NCBI RefSeq assembly: GCF_001952935.1
Contig: NZ_CP018320.1
Span: 1-64,000, forward strand
DNA from: Pseudomonas frederiksbergensis
GTDB lineage: Bacteria > Pseudomonadota > Gammaproteobacteria > Pseudomonadales > Pseudomonadaceae
Length of the DNA: 64,000 bases
Reading direction: 5' to 3'
Of this stretch, positions 7,299-17,237 are shown one piece after another. Position numbers and translations under genes: made by a program. The notes beneath the pieces were generated by a model. It was not told where the DNA came from. It made no database searches and was given only the letters and a program-made list of their open reading frames with translations. Numbering within the stretch: position 1 is the first letter of the stretch; every line of letters begins with the position of its first letter.

Positions 7299-8750
7299 AT
7301 GAAGACAAAACTGTTTATCAATAACGCCTGGATCGATTCTAGTGACCAGCAGACCTTCGAGCGCATACACCCCGTCAGCAGCGATGTGGTGACTGAGAGC
7401 GCAAACGCCACAGTGACGGACGCGATAAAGGCGGCGCAAGCGGCCGAGGAGGCGTTCAAGACCTGGAAGGCCGTTGGACCTTCAGAGCGTCGCCGCCTTC
7501 TCCTAAAGGTCGCCGATGTCATGGAAAGTAAAACACCCAAGTTCATCGAAGTGATGGCCATGGAGGTGGGAGCTTCCGCCCTTTGGGCCGGATTCAACGT
7601 CCATGCGTCTGCCAATGTGTTCCGAGAGGCTGCCTCGCTGGCTACCCAAATTCAGGGTGAAACCATCCCAACGGACAAAGCCGAAACGCTCTCAATGACA
7701 CTACGTCAGCCGGTCGGCCCGATCCTAAGCATCGTTCCATGGAACGGCACCGCAGTGCTTGCGGCACGAGCCATCGCTTATCCGCTGGTCTGTGGCAACA
7801 CTGTGGTGTTCAAAGGCTCTGAATTTAGTCCCGCGACGCATGCCCTGATCACCCAGTGCGTGCAGGAAGCCGGGCTGCCCGCTGGCGTGCTCAATTACCT
7901 CAACTCTTCGCCTGACCGTTCGCCCGAGATCGCTGACGCACTGATCTCTGCCAAGGAGATCCGCCGCATCAACTTCACGGGTTCCACCCGCGTGGGCAGC
8001 ATTATCGCGCAGAAAGCCGCGCAACACCTCAAGCGCTGCCTGCTGGAGCTCGGCGGCAAGTCCCCGCTTATTGTTCTGGATGATGCAGACATCGATGCGG
8101 CGGTCAAGGCAGCGGTGTTCGGTAGCTTCCTGTTCCAAGGTCAGATCTGCATGTCCACTGAGCGCTTGATCGTTGATGAGAAGATAGCCGACGAATTTGT
8201 CGCAAAATTTGTCGAAAAAACTAAGCGCTTGAGCGCAGGCGACCCGTGCGTAACTGGCGACTGCATCATCGGCCCGATGGTCTCGCCAAATTCGGGTGAG
8301 CGGATCAATGGTTTGTTCAAAGACGCGATCGACAAAGGGGCAAAAGTTGTTTGCGGCGGCTTGGCCCAAGGTGCGCTCATGCCGGCCACGATCCTGGATC
8401 ACGTCAAATCTGACATGCGGATTTACGATGAGGAGACCTTTGGTCCCATCACCGTGGTAATCCGTTGTAAAGGCGAAGCAGAGGCCGTCCGCATTGCCAA
8501 CGACAGCGTCTATGGCCTGTCGTCGGGCGTATTTGGCCGCGACATCAACCGCGCTCTACGCGTGGGTATGTCCATCGAATATGGTTCTGTACACATCAAC
8601 GGTTCGACCGTCCAGAACGAGGCGCAGGCTCCTTACGGAGGCACCAAGAACACCGGCTACGGGCGCTTCGACGGCCGTGCTGTAATCGACGAGTTCACAG
8701 AGATCAAGTGGCTGACCATCGAACCTTTCGAGCAGCAATATCCCTTCTGA
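7299..8750 (+). CDS. nahF: Salicylaldehyde dehydrogenase
   Basis: A 483-aa aldehyde dehydrogenase that oxidises salicylaldehyde to salicylate with NAD+, the last step of the upper pathway. Seen in order: the cofactor strand SIVPWNGTAVL, the glycine motif NFTGSTRVG, the general-base Glu in LELGGKSPLIV, and the nucleophile Cys in GQICMSTERL. It lies 46 bp after nahB and 27 bp before nahC, with nahF preceding nahC as in NAH7. Its product is the inducer recognised by NahR, so this gene closes the regulatory loop. Confidence 0.96.
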   Translation: MKTKLFINNAWIDSSDQQTFERIHPVSSDVVTESANATVTDAIKAAQAAEEAFKTWKAVGPSERRRLLLKVADVMESKTPKFIEVMAMEVGASALWAGFNVHASANVFREAASLATQIQGETIPTDKAETLSMTLRQPVGPILSIVPWNGTAVLAARAIAYPLVCGNTVVFKGSEFSPATHALITQCVQEAGLPAGVLNYLNSSPDRSPEIADALISAKEIRRINFTGSTRVGSIIAQKAAQHLKRCLLELGGKSPLIVLDDADIDAAVKAAVFGSFLFQGQICMSTERLIVDEKIADEFVAKFVEKTKRLSAGDPCVTGDCIIGPMVSPNSGERINGLFKDAIDKGAKVVCGGLAQGALMPATILDHVKSDMRIYDEETFGPITVVIRCKGEAEAVRIANDSVYGLSSGVFGRDINRALRVGMSIEYGSVHINGSTVQNEAQAPYGGTKNTGYGRFDGRAVIDEFTEIKWLTIEPFEQQYPF

Positions 8751-8777
8751 TAAGCACTAACTCCCAGGAATCAAACT

Positions 8778-9686
8778 ATGAGTAAGCAAGCTGCAGTTAT
8801 CGAGCTCGGATACATGGGTATCTCGGTCAAGGACCCTGATGCGTGGAAATCATTTGCCACGGATATGCTAGGTCTGCAAGTTCTTGATGAGGGTGAGAAG
8901 GACCGTTTCTATCTGCGGATGGATTACTGGCATCATCGGATCGTAGTCCATCACAACGGACAGGACGACTTGGAGTACCTAGGCTGGCGTGTAGCCGGCA
9001 AGCCGGAGTTCGAAGCTCTGGGTCAAAAGCTTATTGATGCCGGTTACAAGATCCGCATCTGCGACAAAGTTGAGGCTCAGGAGCGTATGGTGTTGGGTCT
9101 GATGAAGACAGAAGATCCGGGCGGCAACCCGACCGAGATATTCTGGGGCCCCCGGATCGACATGAGCAACCCGTTCCATCCCGGTCGCCCCCTGCACGGA
9201 AAGTTTGTGACCGGTGACCAAGGCTTGGGCCATTGCATCGTTCGCCAAACCGACGTCGCAGAAGCTCATAAGTTTTATAGCCTGCTGGGCTTCCGTGGGG
9301 ACGTCGAATACCGGATTCCGTTGCCCAACGGCATGACTGCCGAACTGTCGTTCATGCATTGCAACGCCCGTGATCACTCCATTGCTTTTGGTGCCATGCC
9401 CGCTGCCAAACGACTCAATCACTTGATGCTTGAGTACACCCATATGGAAGACTTGGGATACACGCACCAACAGTTTGTAAAGAACGAAATTGACATTGCC
9501 TTGCAGCTTGGCATTCACGCCAACGACAAGGCGTTGACGTTCTATGGTGCAACGCCTTCGGGCTGGCTCATTGAGCCCGGCTGGCGAGGTGCCACGGCCA
9601 TAGATGAAGCGGAGTATTACGTCGGCGACATCTTCGGCCATGGCGTGGAGGCCACTGGATATGGCCTGGATGTAAAACTGAGCTAA
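8778..9686 (+). CDS. nahC: 1,2-dihydroxynaphthalene extradiol dioxygenase
   Basis: A 302-aa type I extradiol dioxygenase that opens 1,2-dihydroxynaphthalene to 2-hydroxychromene-2-carboxylate. Two vicinal-oxygen-chelate domains are visible. Iron ligands fall in GLGHCIVRQ (first His), NHLMLEYTH (second His) and WLIEPGWRG (Glu), all in the C-terminal domain as expected. A Shine-Dalgarno CCAGGAA precedes the ATG. A gap of about 240 bp follows before nahQ. Confidence 0.96.
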
Positions 9687-9929
9687 AGATGCGCGCTCGT
9701 TGGGCGAGGCTCTAGTCCAGCATCTTCATACGCAACCAACCTTGCAGGGCGATGAGATCAAAGGACGTTAAAGCGAAGGGGAAGTGGTTCGGGCCATGCG
9801 CATACCGATCCATGACATTTGTTTCATAGTATATAGGTAGATAGGTGAATCAAGCGCTTAGTCAACTAGTGGACACATCTGTTCCATGAGGCTATCTACT
9901 ATCTATTCAAAACAAGAATAATAAATAGG
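9687..9929. other. nahC-nahQ intergenic region
   Basis: About 240 bp without a gene. The right half is AT-rich (runs such as ATAGTATATAGGTAGATAGGTG near 9827 and AACAAGAATAATAAATAGG just before nahQ), unlike the flanking genes. It could hold a secondary promoter for nahQ-E-D, but no convincing -35/-10 pair was fixed. Confidence 0.4.
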
Positions 9930-10577
9930 ATGAAAATAATAATGATAAAAAGAACGATTTGTCTTGTGTATCCTCTATTCTGTTTGGCAAGCCCCACATG
10001 GGCCGAAGAGTCGCCTTGGACGTACCGTATTGGTATGACTAATATAGCTTTCGATGCTAGCGCAAAAGTATACTTAAATGGTCAGCGGGTGCCAGGAGGA
10101 AGCGCTGATGCGAGCGATAACAACGCGCTTACATTCGACTTCGGCTACGCCATCAACGACCAGTGGAATGTACGTGCGATTGTCGGTATTCCGCCTACAA
10201 CTAAAGTGACGGGCGCAGGCACACTTCCTGGTATCCAGCTGGGGAAAATAACTTACGCTCCAACAGTATTAACGTTGAACTATAACCTCCCCGCTTTGGG
10301 TCCCGTTCGCCCTCACATAGGTGCGGGAGTCAATTACACGCGGATTTTGGAAAGTCGGGACGCTAATCTAAAATCGTTCGATGCCGACCACGCTTGGTCC
10401 CCCGCGCTACATGTTGGTGCCGATATTGACGTTAACCGTGGTTGGTTCGTTAGCATTGATATCCGGAAGTTATACCTGAAAACCGACGCATCAGGGTACT
10501 TGGGGCCACAGGAGGCTAAAGCACGGGTAACTCTTGACCCATTACTAACTTCGATCGCGATCGGACGCCAATTCTGA
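9930..10577 (+). CDS. nahQ: OmpW-family outer membrane protein
   Basis: A 215-aa precursor with a signal peptide (basic start, hydrophobic LVYPLFCLASPTWA, then EESPWTYRIG). The mature part alternates polar and aromatic residues as in an eight-stranded beta barrel, contains the OmpW signature region NVRAIVGIPPTTK and GPVRPHIGAGVNYT, and ends with a terminal Phe (AIGRQF), the usual outer-membrane sorting signal. Family members are thought to help hydrophobic substrates cross the outer membrane; a role in naphthalene uptake is inference from its position between nahC and nahE. Confidence 0.9.
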   Translation: MKIIMIKRTICLVYPLFCLASPTWAEESPWTYRIGMTNIAFDASAKVYLNGQRVPGGSADASDNNALTFDFGYAINDQWNVRAIVGIPPTTKVTGAGTLPGIQLGKITYAPTVLTLNYNLPALGPVRPHIGAGVNYTRILESRDANLKSFDADHAWSPALHVGADIDVNRGWFVSIDIRKLYLKTDASGYLGPQEAKARVTLDPLLTSIAIGRQF

Positions 10578-10625
10578 TGATTCTGTTTAAAGTTCTTTAT
10601 CTATCTAACCGCAAAGGGTGTTTCC

Positions 10626-11630
10626 ATGTCGAATAAAATTATGAAAACGTCGCGTCTTACCGCCGAAGATATCAACGGCGCCTGGACTATAATGCCCACA
10701 CCCTCGACGCCTGATGCTTCTGATTGGCGCAGCACTGCCACCGTGGACTTAGAAGAGACTGCCCGCATAGTTGAAGAGCTGATTGCAGCTGGTGTCAACG
10801 GTATTCTAAGTATGGGTACTTTTGGTGAGTGCGCCACGTTGACCTGGGATGAAAAACGTGATTATGTCTCGACGATTGTCGAGACCATTCGTGGTCGCGT
10901 GCCTTATTTCTGTGGCACGACAGCCTTAAATACCCGAGAAGTCATCCGCCAGACCCGAGAGCTTATCGATATTGGCGCCAACGGCACTATGCTCGGGGTG
11001 CCGATGTGGGTGAAGATGGACCTGCCTACAGCGGTTCAGTTCTATCGTGATGTTGCAGATGCGGTACCAGAGGCTGCCATTGCGATTTACGCCAACCCCG
11101 AAGCATTCAAGTTCGACTTCCCTCGCCCATTCTGGGCAGAGATGTCCAAAATTCCGCAGGTAGTGACTGCGAAGTATCTAGGCATCGGAATGCTTGACTT
11201 GGACCTGAGACTGGCACCCAACATCCGCTTCCTTCCCCACGAAGATGACTATTACGCGGCCGCACGCATCAATCCCGAGCGCATAACCGCGTTCTGGTCA
11301 AGCGGGGCCATGTGCGGCCCGGCTACCGCCATCATGTTGCGTGACGAAGTGGTGCGGGCCAAGAGCACCGGTGACTGGGCCAAGGCCAAAGCCATCTCCG
11401 ATGATATGCGTGCAGCCGACTCGACATTGTTTCCGCGTGGCGACTTTTCGGAGTTCTCGAAGTATAATATCGGGCTTGAAAAGGCACGGATGGATGCGGC
11501 TGGTTGGCTCAAGGCTGGGCCCTGCCGTCCGCCCTACAACCTTGTTCCAGAAGACTACCTCGCTGGTGCACAGAAATCAGGCAAGGCTTGGGCCGCGCTG
11601 CACGCTAAATACAGTAATGAATTGAAGTAG
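10626..11630 (+). CDS. nahE: trans-o-hydroxybenzylidenepyruvate hydratase-aldolase
   Basis: A 334-aa class I aldolase of the dihydrodipicolinate synthase superfamily that splits trans-o-hydroxybenzylidenepyruvate to salicylaldehyde and pyruvate. The Schiff-base Lys is in [10 protein letters not shown], and the glycine-rich entry loop is [15 protein letters not shown], typical of the (beta/alpha)8 fold. It follows nahQ by 48 bp and is separated from nahD by a gap of 250 bp that holds a strong hairpin. Confidence 0.95.
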
Positions 11631-11720
11631 TTCACCTCCGCAGACCTGAGTGACAGGGTGGCGCAGACGCTGAGGGTGCAGGAATTAAGTGAGCTAAAGC
11701 ACATTTCTTGCGCCAGGCAT

Positions 11721-11751
11721 TGCCAGATCAGCAAAGTTTGCTGATCTGGCA
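11721..11751 (+). repeat. Long hairpin between nahE and nahD
   Basis: TGCCAGATCAGCAAA and TTTGCTGATCTGGCA flank a single central G, giving a 31-bp perfect inverted repeat followed by GTTTCAAAAATTT. In RNA this is a very stable stem, but the following T-run is poor. It may act as a partial terminator or RNase barrier that lowers nahD expression or shields nahE mRNA. Confidence 0.75.
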
Positions 11752-11883
11752 GTTTCAAAAATTTGGGCGAAAGCTGATATCAGGAATACGGGATAAAGGC
11801 AGTGCACCATAACGACGGGGGCGTGCCATTCGTGATGAACGATTTTGCTATTGTGCCGACTTCTGTTCTTGGAGTGTTTGATT

Positions 11884-12483
11884 GTGATTGTCGATTTTTA
11901 TTTCGATTTTTTGAGTCCGTTCTCTTACTTGGCCAACCATCGTTTGTCAAAGCTTGCGCAAGACTATGGCTTTTCCATTCGTTATTACGCAATCGATTTG
12001 GCGCGAGTTAAAATAGCCATCGGAAACGTTGGTCCATCTAATCGCGACCTGATAGTCAAGCTGGACTATTTGAAAGTAGATTTGCAACGGTGGGCCGAGC
12101 TTTACGAAATACCGTTGGTATTCCCAGCTAACTACAACAGCCGACGGATGAATACTGGGCTTTATTACTCGGGAGCCATGGCACAGACTGGTGCCTATGT
12201 GAATGTAGTATTTAATGCGGTTTGGGGAGATGGCATAGCTCCAGATTTGGAAAGCTTGCCTGCTCTGGTATCTGAAAAACTAGGCTGGGATCGTAGCGCC
12301 TTCGAGGACTTTATCAGCAGCGATGCCGCAACAGAGAGGTATGACGAGCAGACACATGCCGCGATCGAACGCAAAGTGTTCGGTGTGCCAACGATGTTTT
12401 TGGGCGATGAAATGTGGTGGGGAAACGACCGTCTATTTATGCTCGAGAACGCAGTGGGAGGTGCGCCTGTAAATGGAGAATAG
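11884..12483 (+). CDS. nahD: 2-hydroxychromene-2-carboxylate isomerase
   Basis: A 199-aa glutathione-dependent isomerase of the DsbA/kappa-GST fold that interconverts 2-hydroxychromene-2-carboxylate and trans-o-hydroxybenzylidenepyruvate. The active-site Ser is in DFLSPFSYLAN near the N-terminus, and the C-terminal VFGVPTMFLGDEMWWGNDR is the family signature. There is no ATG in a sensible place: the GTG at 11884 has GGAG at 11871-11874 and gives the expected N-terminus IVDFYFDF. It is last in the upper operon. Confidence 0.94.
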   Translation: MIVDFYFDFLSPFSYLANHRLSKLAQDYGFSIRYYAIDLARVKIAIGNVGPSNRDLIVKLDYLKVDLQRWAELYEIPLVFPANYNSRRMNTGLYYSGAMAQTGAYVNVVFNAVWGDGIAPDLESLPALVSEKLGWDRSAFEDFISSDAATERYDEQTHAAIERKVFGVPTMFLGDEMWWGNDRLFMLENAVGGAPVNGE

Positions 12484-12892
12484 TCGCTACGGAGCGCTTG
12501 TGCCGGCTAAATGCCGATATAAGTGGTTGACCTGATCGTTATTTGCTCGATACAGCGCTTTCAAAATCAGCGGCTACTGAAGTCAGATAAAAATGCGGGA
12601 CTACTTCAGGCATCCTGTGCGACACAAAGTTTTACCTGTAATTGTCCACCTATTCCGAGTTTGGAATGGTAGCTGACTCGCTATGCGACCAGCGATAGCC
12701 TAACAAGACATGCATCACTGGTAACGGTGGGGTGTGAAGCTCCTGCAACAATGTAGCCCCTTGATGTGTGTATTTGCTGCGAGGTGAAGCACAGATGCTC
12801 GGAGCCGTACCGGCTTGTGGCGCTAGGCTGGCAAGTATGAGCAACGTAAGTGGGGGTTGGGGCGCAATGGGAACCAAAAACCAACGCAAGCC
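12484..12892. other. Gap after the upper operon
   Basis: About 400 bp with no supported gene. Nothing here looks like a clear operon terminator, which hints that the native downstream sequence was lost when the mobile-element remnants arrived. Confidence 0.4.
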
Positions 12893-13806
12893 TTACCAGC
12901 GTCGTTCGGTGCCTTCCTCCCATGCCTCCGCCTCGATAAAGCAGCTGCGCATATCGGCTTCCTGGCTGATCTCGGTTAGTAGGTCATGCAAGGTCTTGTC
13001 CAGCGCCTCGTCGCTCCGATACGGAATGGTCAGCTCGTAATGGCCGGTCTCCGACCGCTTCATGCCGTAGGGCTCCAGGCAGTAGCGCTCGATGTTCTCC
13101 GTGGCCCGCTTCCGACCGCGCATGAACTTGCTGTTGTTCACCACCGCCAGGCGCAGGGTGACGGTGGCCACCCGCTCGACGGTTGACTCTGCCGGTGACG
13201 CGATATTGCGCTTTTGACCTCGCGCCAGGGCGCTCTTCTGGTACGTCCCGATCTCGACGCCACGGTGGCGTAGGTAGCTGTACAGGGTGCTCTTGGAGAT
13301 GTGCAACTTCTCGCCGATGGCGCTGACGCTCAGGCGGCCCTCGCGGTACAGGGTCTCCGCCGCCATGGCGGTGGCCTCGGCCTTGGCTGGCAGGCCCTTG
13401 GGACGGCGACCGATCCGGCCTCGAGTCCGTGCCGCCGACAGGCCCGCCTGAGTCCGCTCGCGGATCAGCTCGCGCTCGAACTGAACAGGTTGAACACCAG
13501 GCGATCTTGGGCGTGGGTGCTGTCAATGGGGTCGTTCAGGCTCTGCAAGCCGACTTTGCGTGCAGCCAGCTAGCCGACCAACTCAACCAGGTGCTTGAGC
13601 GAGCGACCGAGGCGATCCAGCTTCCAGATCACCACGGCATCGCCCGCTCGAACATGGGCTAGCAACTTGTCCAACTCCGGCCGCGCGCTTTTTGCGCCGC
13701 TGGCGATGTCTTGATAGATGCGTTCGCACCCGGCCTGTTTCAGGGCATCGACCTGGAGGTCGGCGTTCTAATCCCGAGTGCTCACCCGCGTATAACCGAT
13801 CTTCAT
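12893..13806 (-). pseudogene. Serine recombinase (resolvase/invertase), degenerate
   Basis: Reading from 13806 the product starts MKIGYTRVSTRD, the resolvase catalytic Ser motif, then stops at a TAG where Gln is expected. The same frame continues with LQVDALKQAGCERIYQDIAS, VVIWKLDRLGRSLKHLVELV, a second stop and SLNDPIDS, then shifts frame near SSSAS to continue FERELIRERTQAGL and the C-terminal HTH LHISKSTLYSYLRHRG. An extra C-terminal extension of about 100 aa (around MKRSETGHYELTIPYRSDEA) follows the HTH. Probably the remnant of a Tn3-family transposon. Confidence 0.8.
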
Positions 13807-13959
13807 AAAAAGTACCGTTTACTTGACTGCATTAGTAATAGTTGAACTTTGATTAAGCTTACCAGTTATTTGAACCCTAGCGCAGGTGTAAGCGTCCAGC
13901 CGCCCCACCTCTACTCAGCTTGAGGAACCGAGGGGCAGTAGTTCATCAATCCGGCTGTT

Positions 13960-14390
13960 AGGGAAACTCTGAAGAAGACTTCCTGATTTTGGCAAAATGC
14001 CCGGATTTCACCCGCCGAGTTTTCCAATGAAGCAGATGACCTTCCTCGACGCCGAGTATGCCGGTAAGCGCAAACAGACCCGCAAAGAGCTGTTCCTGAT
14101 CGAGATGGATCGGGTGGTGCCGTGGAAGGGTTTGATTGCCTTGATCGATCCGCATTACCCCAAGGGTGAGGGTGGCCCGCCAGCCTATCCACTGACGGCA
14201 ATGCTGCGGGTTCATCTGATGCATAAGTGGTTCGGCTACAGCGACCCGGCGATGGAGGAAGCGCTGTACGAGACGACCATCCTGCGCCAGTTTGCCGGGT
14301 TGAGCCTGGAGCGCATTCCGGACTAAACCACCATCCCCAACTTCCGCCGGCTGCTGGAGAAACACGAACTACCTACCGGCATCATGTTTG
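13960..14390 (+). mobile_element. IS5-family element, 5' fragment
   Basis: The segment starts with a probable terminal inverted repeat (GGGAAACTCTGAAGAAGACT, about 13961) ahead of the transposase start at 14027 (MKQMTFLDAEYAGKRKQ). The product carries the IS5 N-terminal domain with VPWKGLIALIDPHYPKGEGG and LRVHLMHKWFGYSDPAMEEA. A TAA interrupts it after LERIPD, where Glu is expected, and homology continues for about 20 residues (FRRLLEKHELPTG) before it is cut off near 14385. The DDE domain is missing, so it cannot move. Confidence 0.8.
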
Positions 14391-14641
14391 CTGAATTTTC
14401 GCCTTTGGCTTTGAGTGCGGCATTCAACCGATACAGGTGTGGCATGACACGCCAAAGAAATCAACCTTGGCGGCTAGAACACTTGTCGATGAAGCGAACA
14501 ATCCGCAAACGTTAAGGCTACCAGGAAAAACCCAGGATGCGGTAGCCGATAGGCCGCGCGCGCATTGGTCTCCTTCCGTCCAAGAGTGTCAAAGGATATT
14601 GGACTAATGCAGCATGCCTCGACCACATGGCCGTGGTCCGT
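14391..14641. other. Region between IS5 remnant and hxlR gene
   Basis: About 250 bp in which I see no gene, RNA or clear repeat. Confidence 0.4.
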
Positions 14642-15055
14642 TCATCTGTTGGCCATACGTCTATCGAATCGGACGCGGGCGGCGACGACCTCGGGTTGTT
14701 GGCGTTCGGCCCAGTCGATGAGCTCAGTCAGGGACGGCATCAGCGAAGTCCCGAGCGGGGTGAGCCCGTAGCGCACAGATGGGGGTGTCGAGGGCGTTAC
14801 CTCGCGCCAGATGAGTCCGTCGCGTTCGAGGTGACGCAGCGTCTCGGTCAGCATCCGGCGCGAAATGTCGGGCACGGCGCGGGCCAGCGCATTGAATCGT
14901 TGCGGACCCTGCGACAAGGTGACCAGGATCAGCGTCGACCACTTGTCGCCCAAGCGGTTAAGCACATCACGCACGGGACAGCTTCGGTGGCCGGGCGACG
15001 GCGGCGCCTCATCAAGGGGTTCAGCGGCATCGGTAAACAAGTCGTCAGGGGGCAT
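14642..15055 (-). CDS. HxlR-family transcriptional regulator
   Basis: A 137-aa winged-helix regulator. The family core is clear: PVRDVLNRLGDKWSTLILV, then SQGPQRFNALARAVPDISRRMLTETLRHLERDGL as the recognition helix region, and VRYGLTPLG as the wing. A Cys just before PVRDVL is common in redox or electrophile-sensing members. It is divergent from the GST gene, with a spacer of about 105 bp that probably carries both promoters, so it likely controls the GST/ene-reductase operon in response to electrophiles. The ligand is unknown. Confidence 0.85.
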   Translation of the reverse strand: MPPDDLFTDAAEPLDEAPPSPGHRSCPVRDVLNRLGDKWSTLILVTLSQGPQRFNALARAVPDISRRMLTETLRHLERDGLIWREVTPSTPPSVRYGLTPLGTSLMPSLTELIDWAERQQPEVVAARVRFDRRMANR

Positions 15056-15160
15056 GTCGGTTTCCTAAAAGTAACCATGGGCGGTGTGCGTGCCTTCTTG
15101 TCTCAAAGTTAATGGTTACTTTACTATACTAGGACCCGAAAATAAACCGAGAGGAACATC

Positions 15161-15778
15161 ATGAAGCTTTATTACAGCCCCGGCGCCTGCTCGCTTTCGC
15201 CCCACATCGTGCTTCGCGAGGGCAGTTTCGACTTTAAGCTGGAGCGCGTGGATCTGCAGAGCAAGCAGACCGAAACCGGCTCCGATTACAAAACCATCAA
15301 TCCCTTGGGTTGCGTCCCGGCCTTGCAGCTCGACGATGGGCAGGTGCTCACCGAAGGACCGGCCATCGTGCAATACCTCGCCGACCGCGTGCCGGAAAAA
15401 CGCCTGGCGCCGTCGGCGGGCACGCTGGAACATTACCGCCTGATGGAATGGCTCAACTTCATTTCCACGGAGTTGCACAAGGGCTTCGGCGCGCTGTTTA
15501 ACTCGGCGCTTTCCGATGACGCGAAAGCGGTCATCAATTCGTCGCTCGAACAACGTATCGCTCATGCCGAGAAGCGGCTCGGGGTGGGTCCCTATGTGAT
15601 GGGCAACGACTTTTCCGTGGCGGACGCCTACCTCTTCACCGTGCTGGGGTGGGCTAAGTACGTGAATGTGGACCTCGCGCCCTGGCCGGGACTGCTCGAT
15701 TATCTCAGCCGCGTGGCGCCCCGTCCCGCCGTCCAGGCCGCGCTCGCGGCGGAAGGCCTGATTCCTGCATCGAAATAA
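15161..15778 (+). CDS. Glutathione S-transferase (beta class)
   Basis: A 205-aa cytosolic GST. The thioredoxin-like N-terminal domain has MKLYYSPGACSLSPHIVLRE with the beta-class Cys10, the cis-Pro loop INPLGCVPALQLD and the glutathione-gamma-Glu contact LTEGPAIVQYLAD; the helical C-terminal domain has FSVADAYLF. It conjugates glutathione to electrophiles. Start chosen for AGAGGAACATC before the ATG. It is first in an operon with the ene-reductase, 11 bp apart. A short fragment of a second GST lies at 18322-18435. Confidence 0.92.
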   Translation: MKLYYSPGACSLSPHIVLREGSFDFKLERVDLQSKQTETGSDYKTINPLGCVPALQLDDGQVLTEGPAIVQYLADRVPEKRLAPSAGTLEHYRLMEWLNFISTELHKGFGALFNSALSDDAKAVINSSLEQRIAHAEKRLGVGPYVMGNDFSVADAYLFTVLGWAKYVNVDLAPWPGLLDYLSRVAPRPAVQAALAAEGLIPASK

Positions 15779-15789
15779 GGGGAATAAGC

Positions 15790-16854
15790 ATGACCAAGCT
15801 GTTTAGCCCTGTCCAACTCGGCCCCTTGAACTTGCCCAACCGTGTCGTGATGGCGCCCATGACCCGCTCGCGGGCGCTGGGCAATGTACCGAACGACTTG
15901 ATGGCCCAGTACTACAGCCTGCGCGCCGAGGCCGGGCTCCTTATCACCGAAGGCACTTCGCCCTCGCCCAACGGCCTGGGTTATGCGCACATCCCCGGCA
16001 TCTATTCGGATGCGCAGGTGGCGGGCTGGCGCCAGGTGGCGGAGGCCGTGAATGCTGCTGGCGGTCGCGTCTTCGTGCAGCTCATGCACACTGGGCGGGT
16101 GGGTCATCCCGCCAACCTGCCGCTGGGCGCTCACCTGCTCGCGCCATCGGCCGTCGCCGCGCCAGGTGAGATGTGGACGGACACCGAAGGAATGCAGCCG
16201 CATCCCGTGCCTGGGACCATGACGGAGCAAGACATTGCGGCGGCGATCGAGGAATATGCCGCTGCGTGTAAAAACACCGTGGCTGCAGGCTTCGACGGCG
16301 TCGAGCTGCACGGCGCCAACGGCTATCTCATCGACCAGTTCCTCAACACCGCGTCCAACCACCGCAGCGATCGCTGGGGCGGGAGCATTGACAACCGCAT
16401 CCGCTTCGCGGTGGAGGTGGCCCGCGCTGCTGCGGCAGCGATCGGCGCCGAGCGGGTCGGCATACGCATCTCGCCTTATGGCGTGTTCAATGGCATGGCG
16501 TCGGACGCTGACATGGATGCGTTGTATCTGCGCTTGATCGAGGCGCTCAACGACGTCGGCCTGGTCTATCTCCATGTGGTCGACCACAGTTCCATGGGTG
16601 CGCCACCGGTGAGCGAGACTCTCAAGGTGCAACTGCGCACGGCCTTCAGGGGTAAATACATCCTCTCCGGCGGCTATGACGCGGCGCGCACCAATGCCGA
16701 TCTCGCCGCGAACAAAGGCGATCTCGTCGCCTTCGGCCGCCCCTTCATCGCCAACCCGGACCTGGCGCAAAAACTGAAAAGCGGCGGGGAACTCAAGCCG
16801 GCCGATCCCGCCACCTTCTACACGCCTGACGCAAAAGGCTACACGGAGTTCTGA
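15790..16854 (+). CDS. Old yellow enzyme family ene-reductase (NemA-like)
   Basis: A 354-aa FMN flavoprotein that reduces activated C=C bonds or nitro compounds with NAD(P)H. The (beta/alpha)8 barrel begins LFSPVQLGPLNLPNRVVMAPMT; the substrate pair lies in GVELHGANGYLIDQF (His and Asn) and the following NHRSDRWGGS is a family signature; the FMN phosphate loop is ILSGGYD with VAFGRPFIANPDL. The TGA overlaps the ATG of the next frame (TGATG), so that broken gene was translationally coupled. It probably acts with the GST and HxlR in electrophile detoxification. Confidence 0.92.
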   Translation: MTKLFSPVQLGPLNLPNRVVMAPMTRSRALGNVPNDLMAQYYSLRAEAGLLITEGTSPSPNGLGYAHIPGIYSDAQVAGWRQVAEAVNAAGGRVFVQLMHTGRVGHPANLPLGAHLLAPSAVAAPGEMWTDTEGMQPHPVPGTMTEQDIAAAIEEYAAACKNTVAAGFDGVELHGANGYLIDQFLNTASNHRSDRWGGSIDNRIRFAVEVARAAAAAIGAERVGIRISPYGVFNGMASDADMDALYLRLIEALNDVGLVYLHVVDHSSMGAPPVSETLKVQLRTAFRGKYILSGGYDAARTNADLAANKGDLVAFGRPFIANPDLAQKLKSGGELKPADPATFYTPDAKGYTEF

Positions 16855-16990
16855 TGCGCAAGCCAGCGCCGTTCATCAACCACGGCGGCGAGCCATGCGT
16901 CTTCATGGAGTGGCGCCCGCCGACACTTGGGCGCGGCATCGGGCATTTCTGGAAGGATTGCCCGTCACCTTGCCCGAACGACCGCAGGAT
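16854..16990 (+). pseudogene. LigB/DODA-type extradiol dioxygenase, N-terminal fragment
   Basis: The first codons give PAPFINHGGEPCVFMEW, the start signature of the 4,5-DOPA dioxygenase-like family (normally PAPFISHGGGPCFFMDW), but the frame is then lost: the WARHRAFL region is seen only after a frameshift, and homology ends near 16990. A second, less decayed fragment of the same family lies at 18452-18598. Confidence 0.7.
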
Positions 16991-17237
16991 GAAGTGCTTC
17001 GAGGATATCGTAACGGGTGCAGTCGAACGTACACCAGTACCTTCAAATGACGGATGTGATTTTTCCCGGAGGGACCCAAGCGGACGATGCACTGCGGTTG
17101 AACCAGCAGGTTTTTCCCTCTGCACGCTGCGTAACGCCTGCTAACGTCGCAACACATTGATGGCTGCTGGGGTCGAAAGACGTATGAATATCCTTTTTGC
17201 TCATTATCTCAACCTATTTCAACAGGAGTGACACATC

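Noticed and set aside
14627..15112. + strand frame of 161 codons opposite the hxlR gene
   Set aside because: Antisense shadow of a well-supported HxlR regulator.
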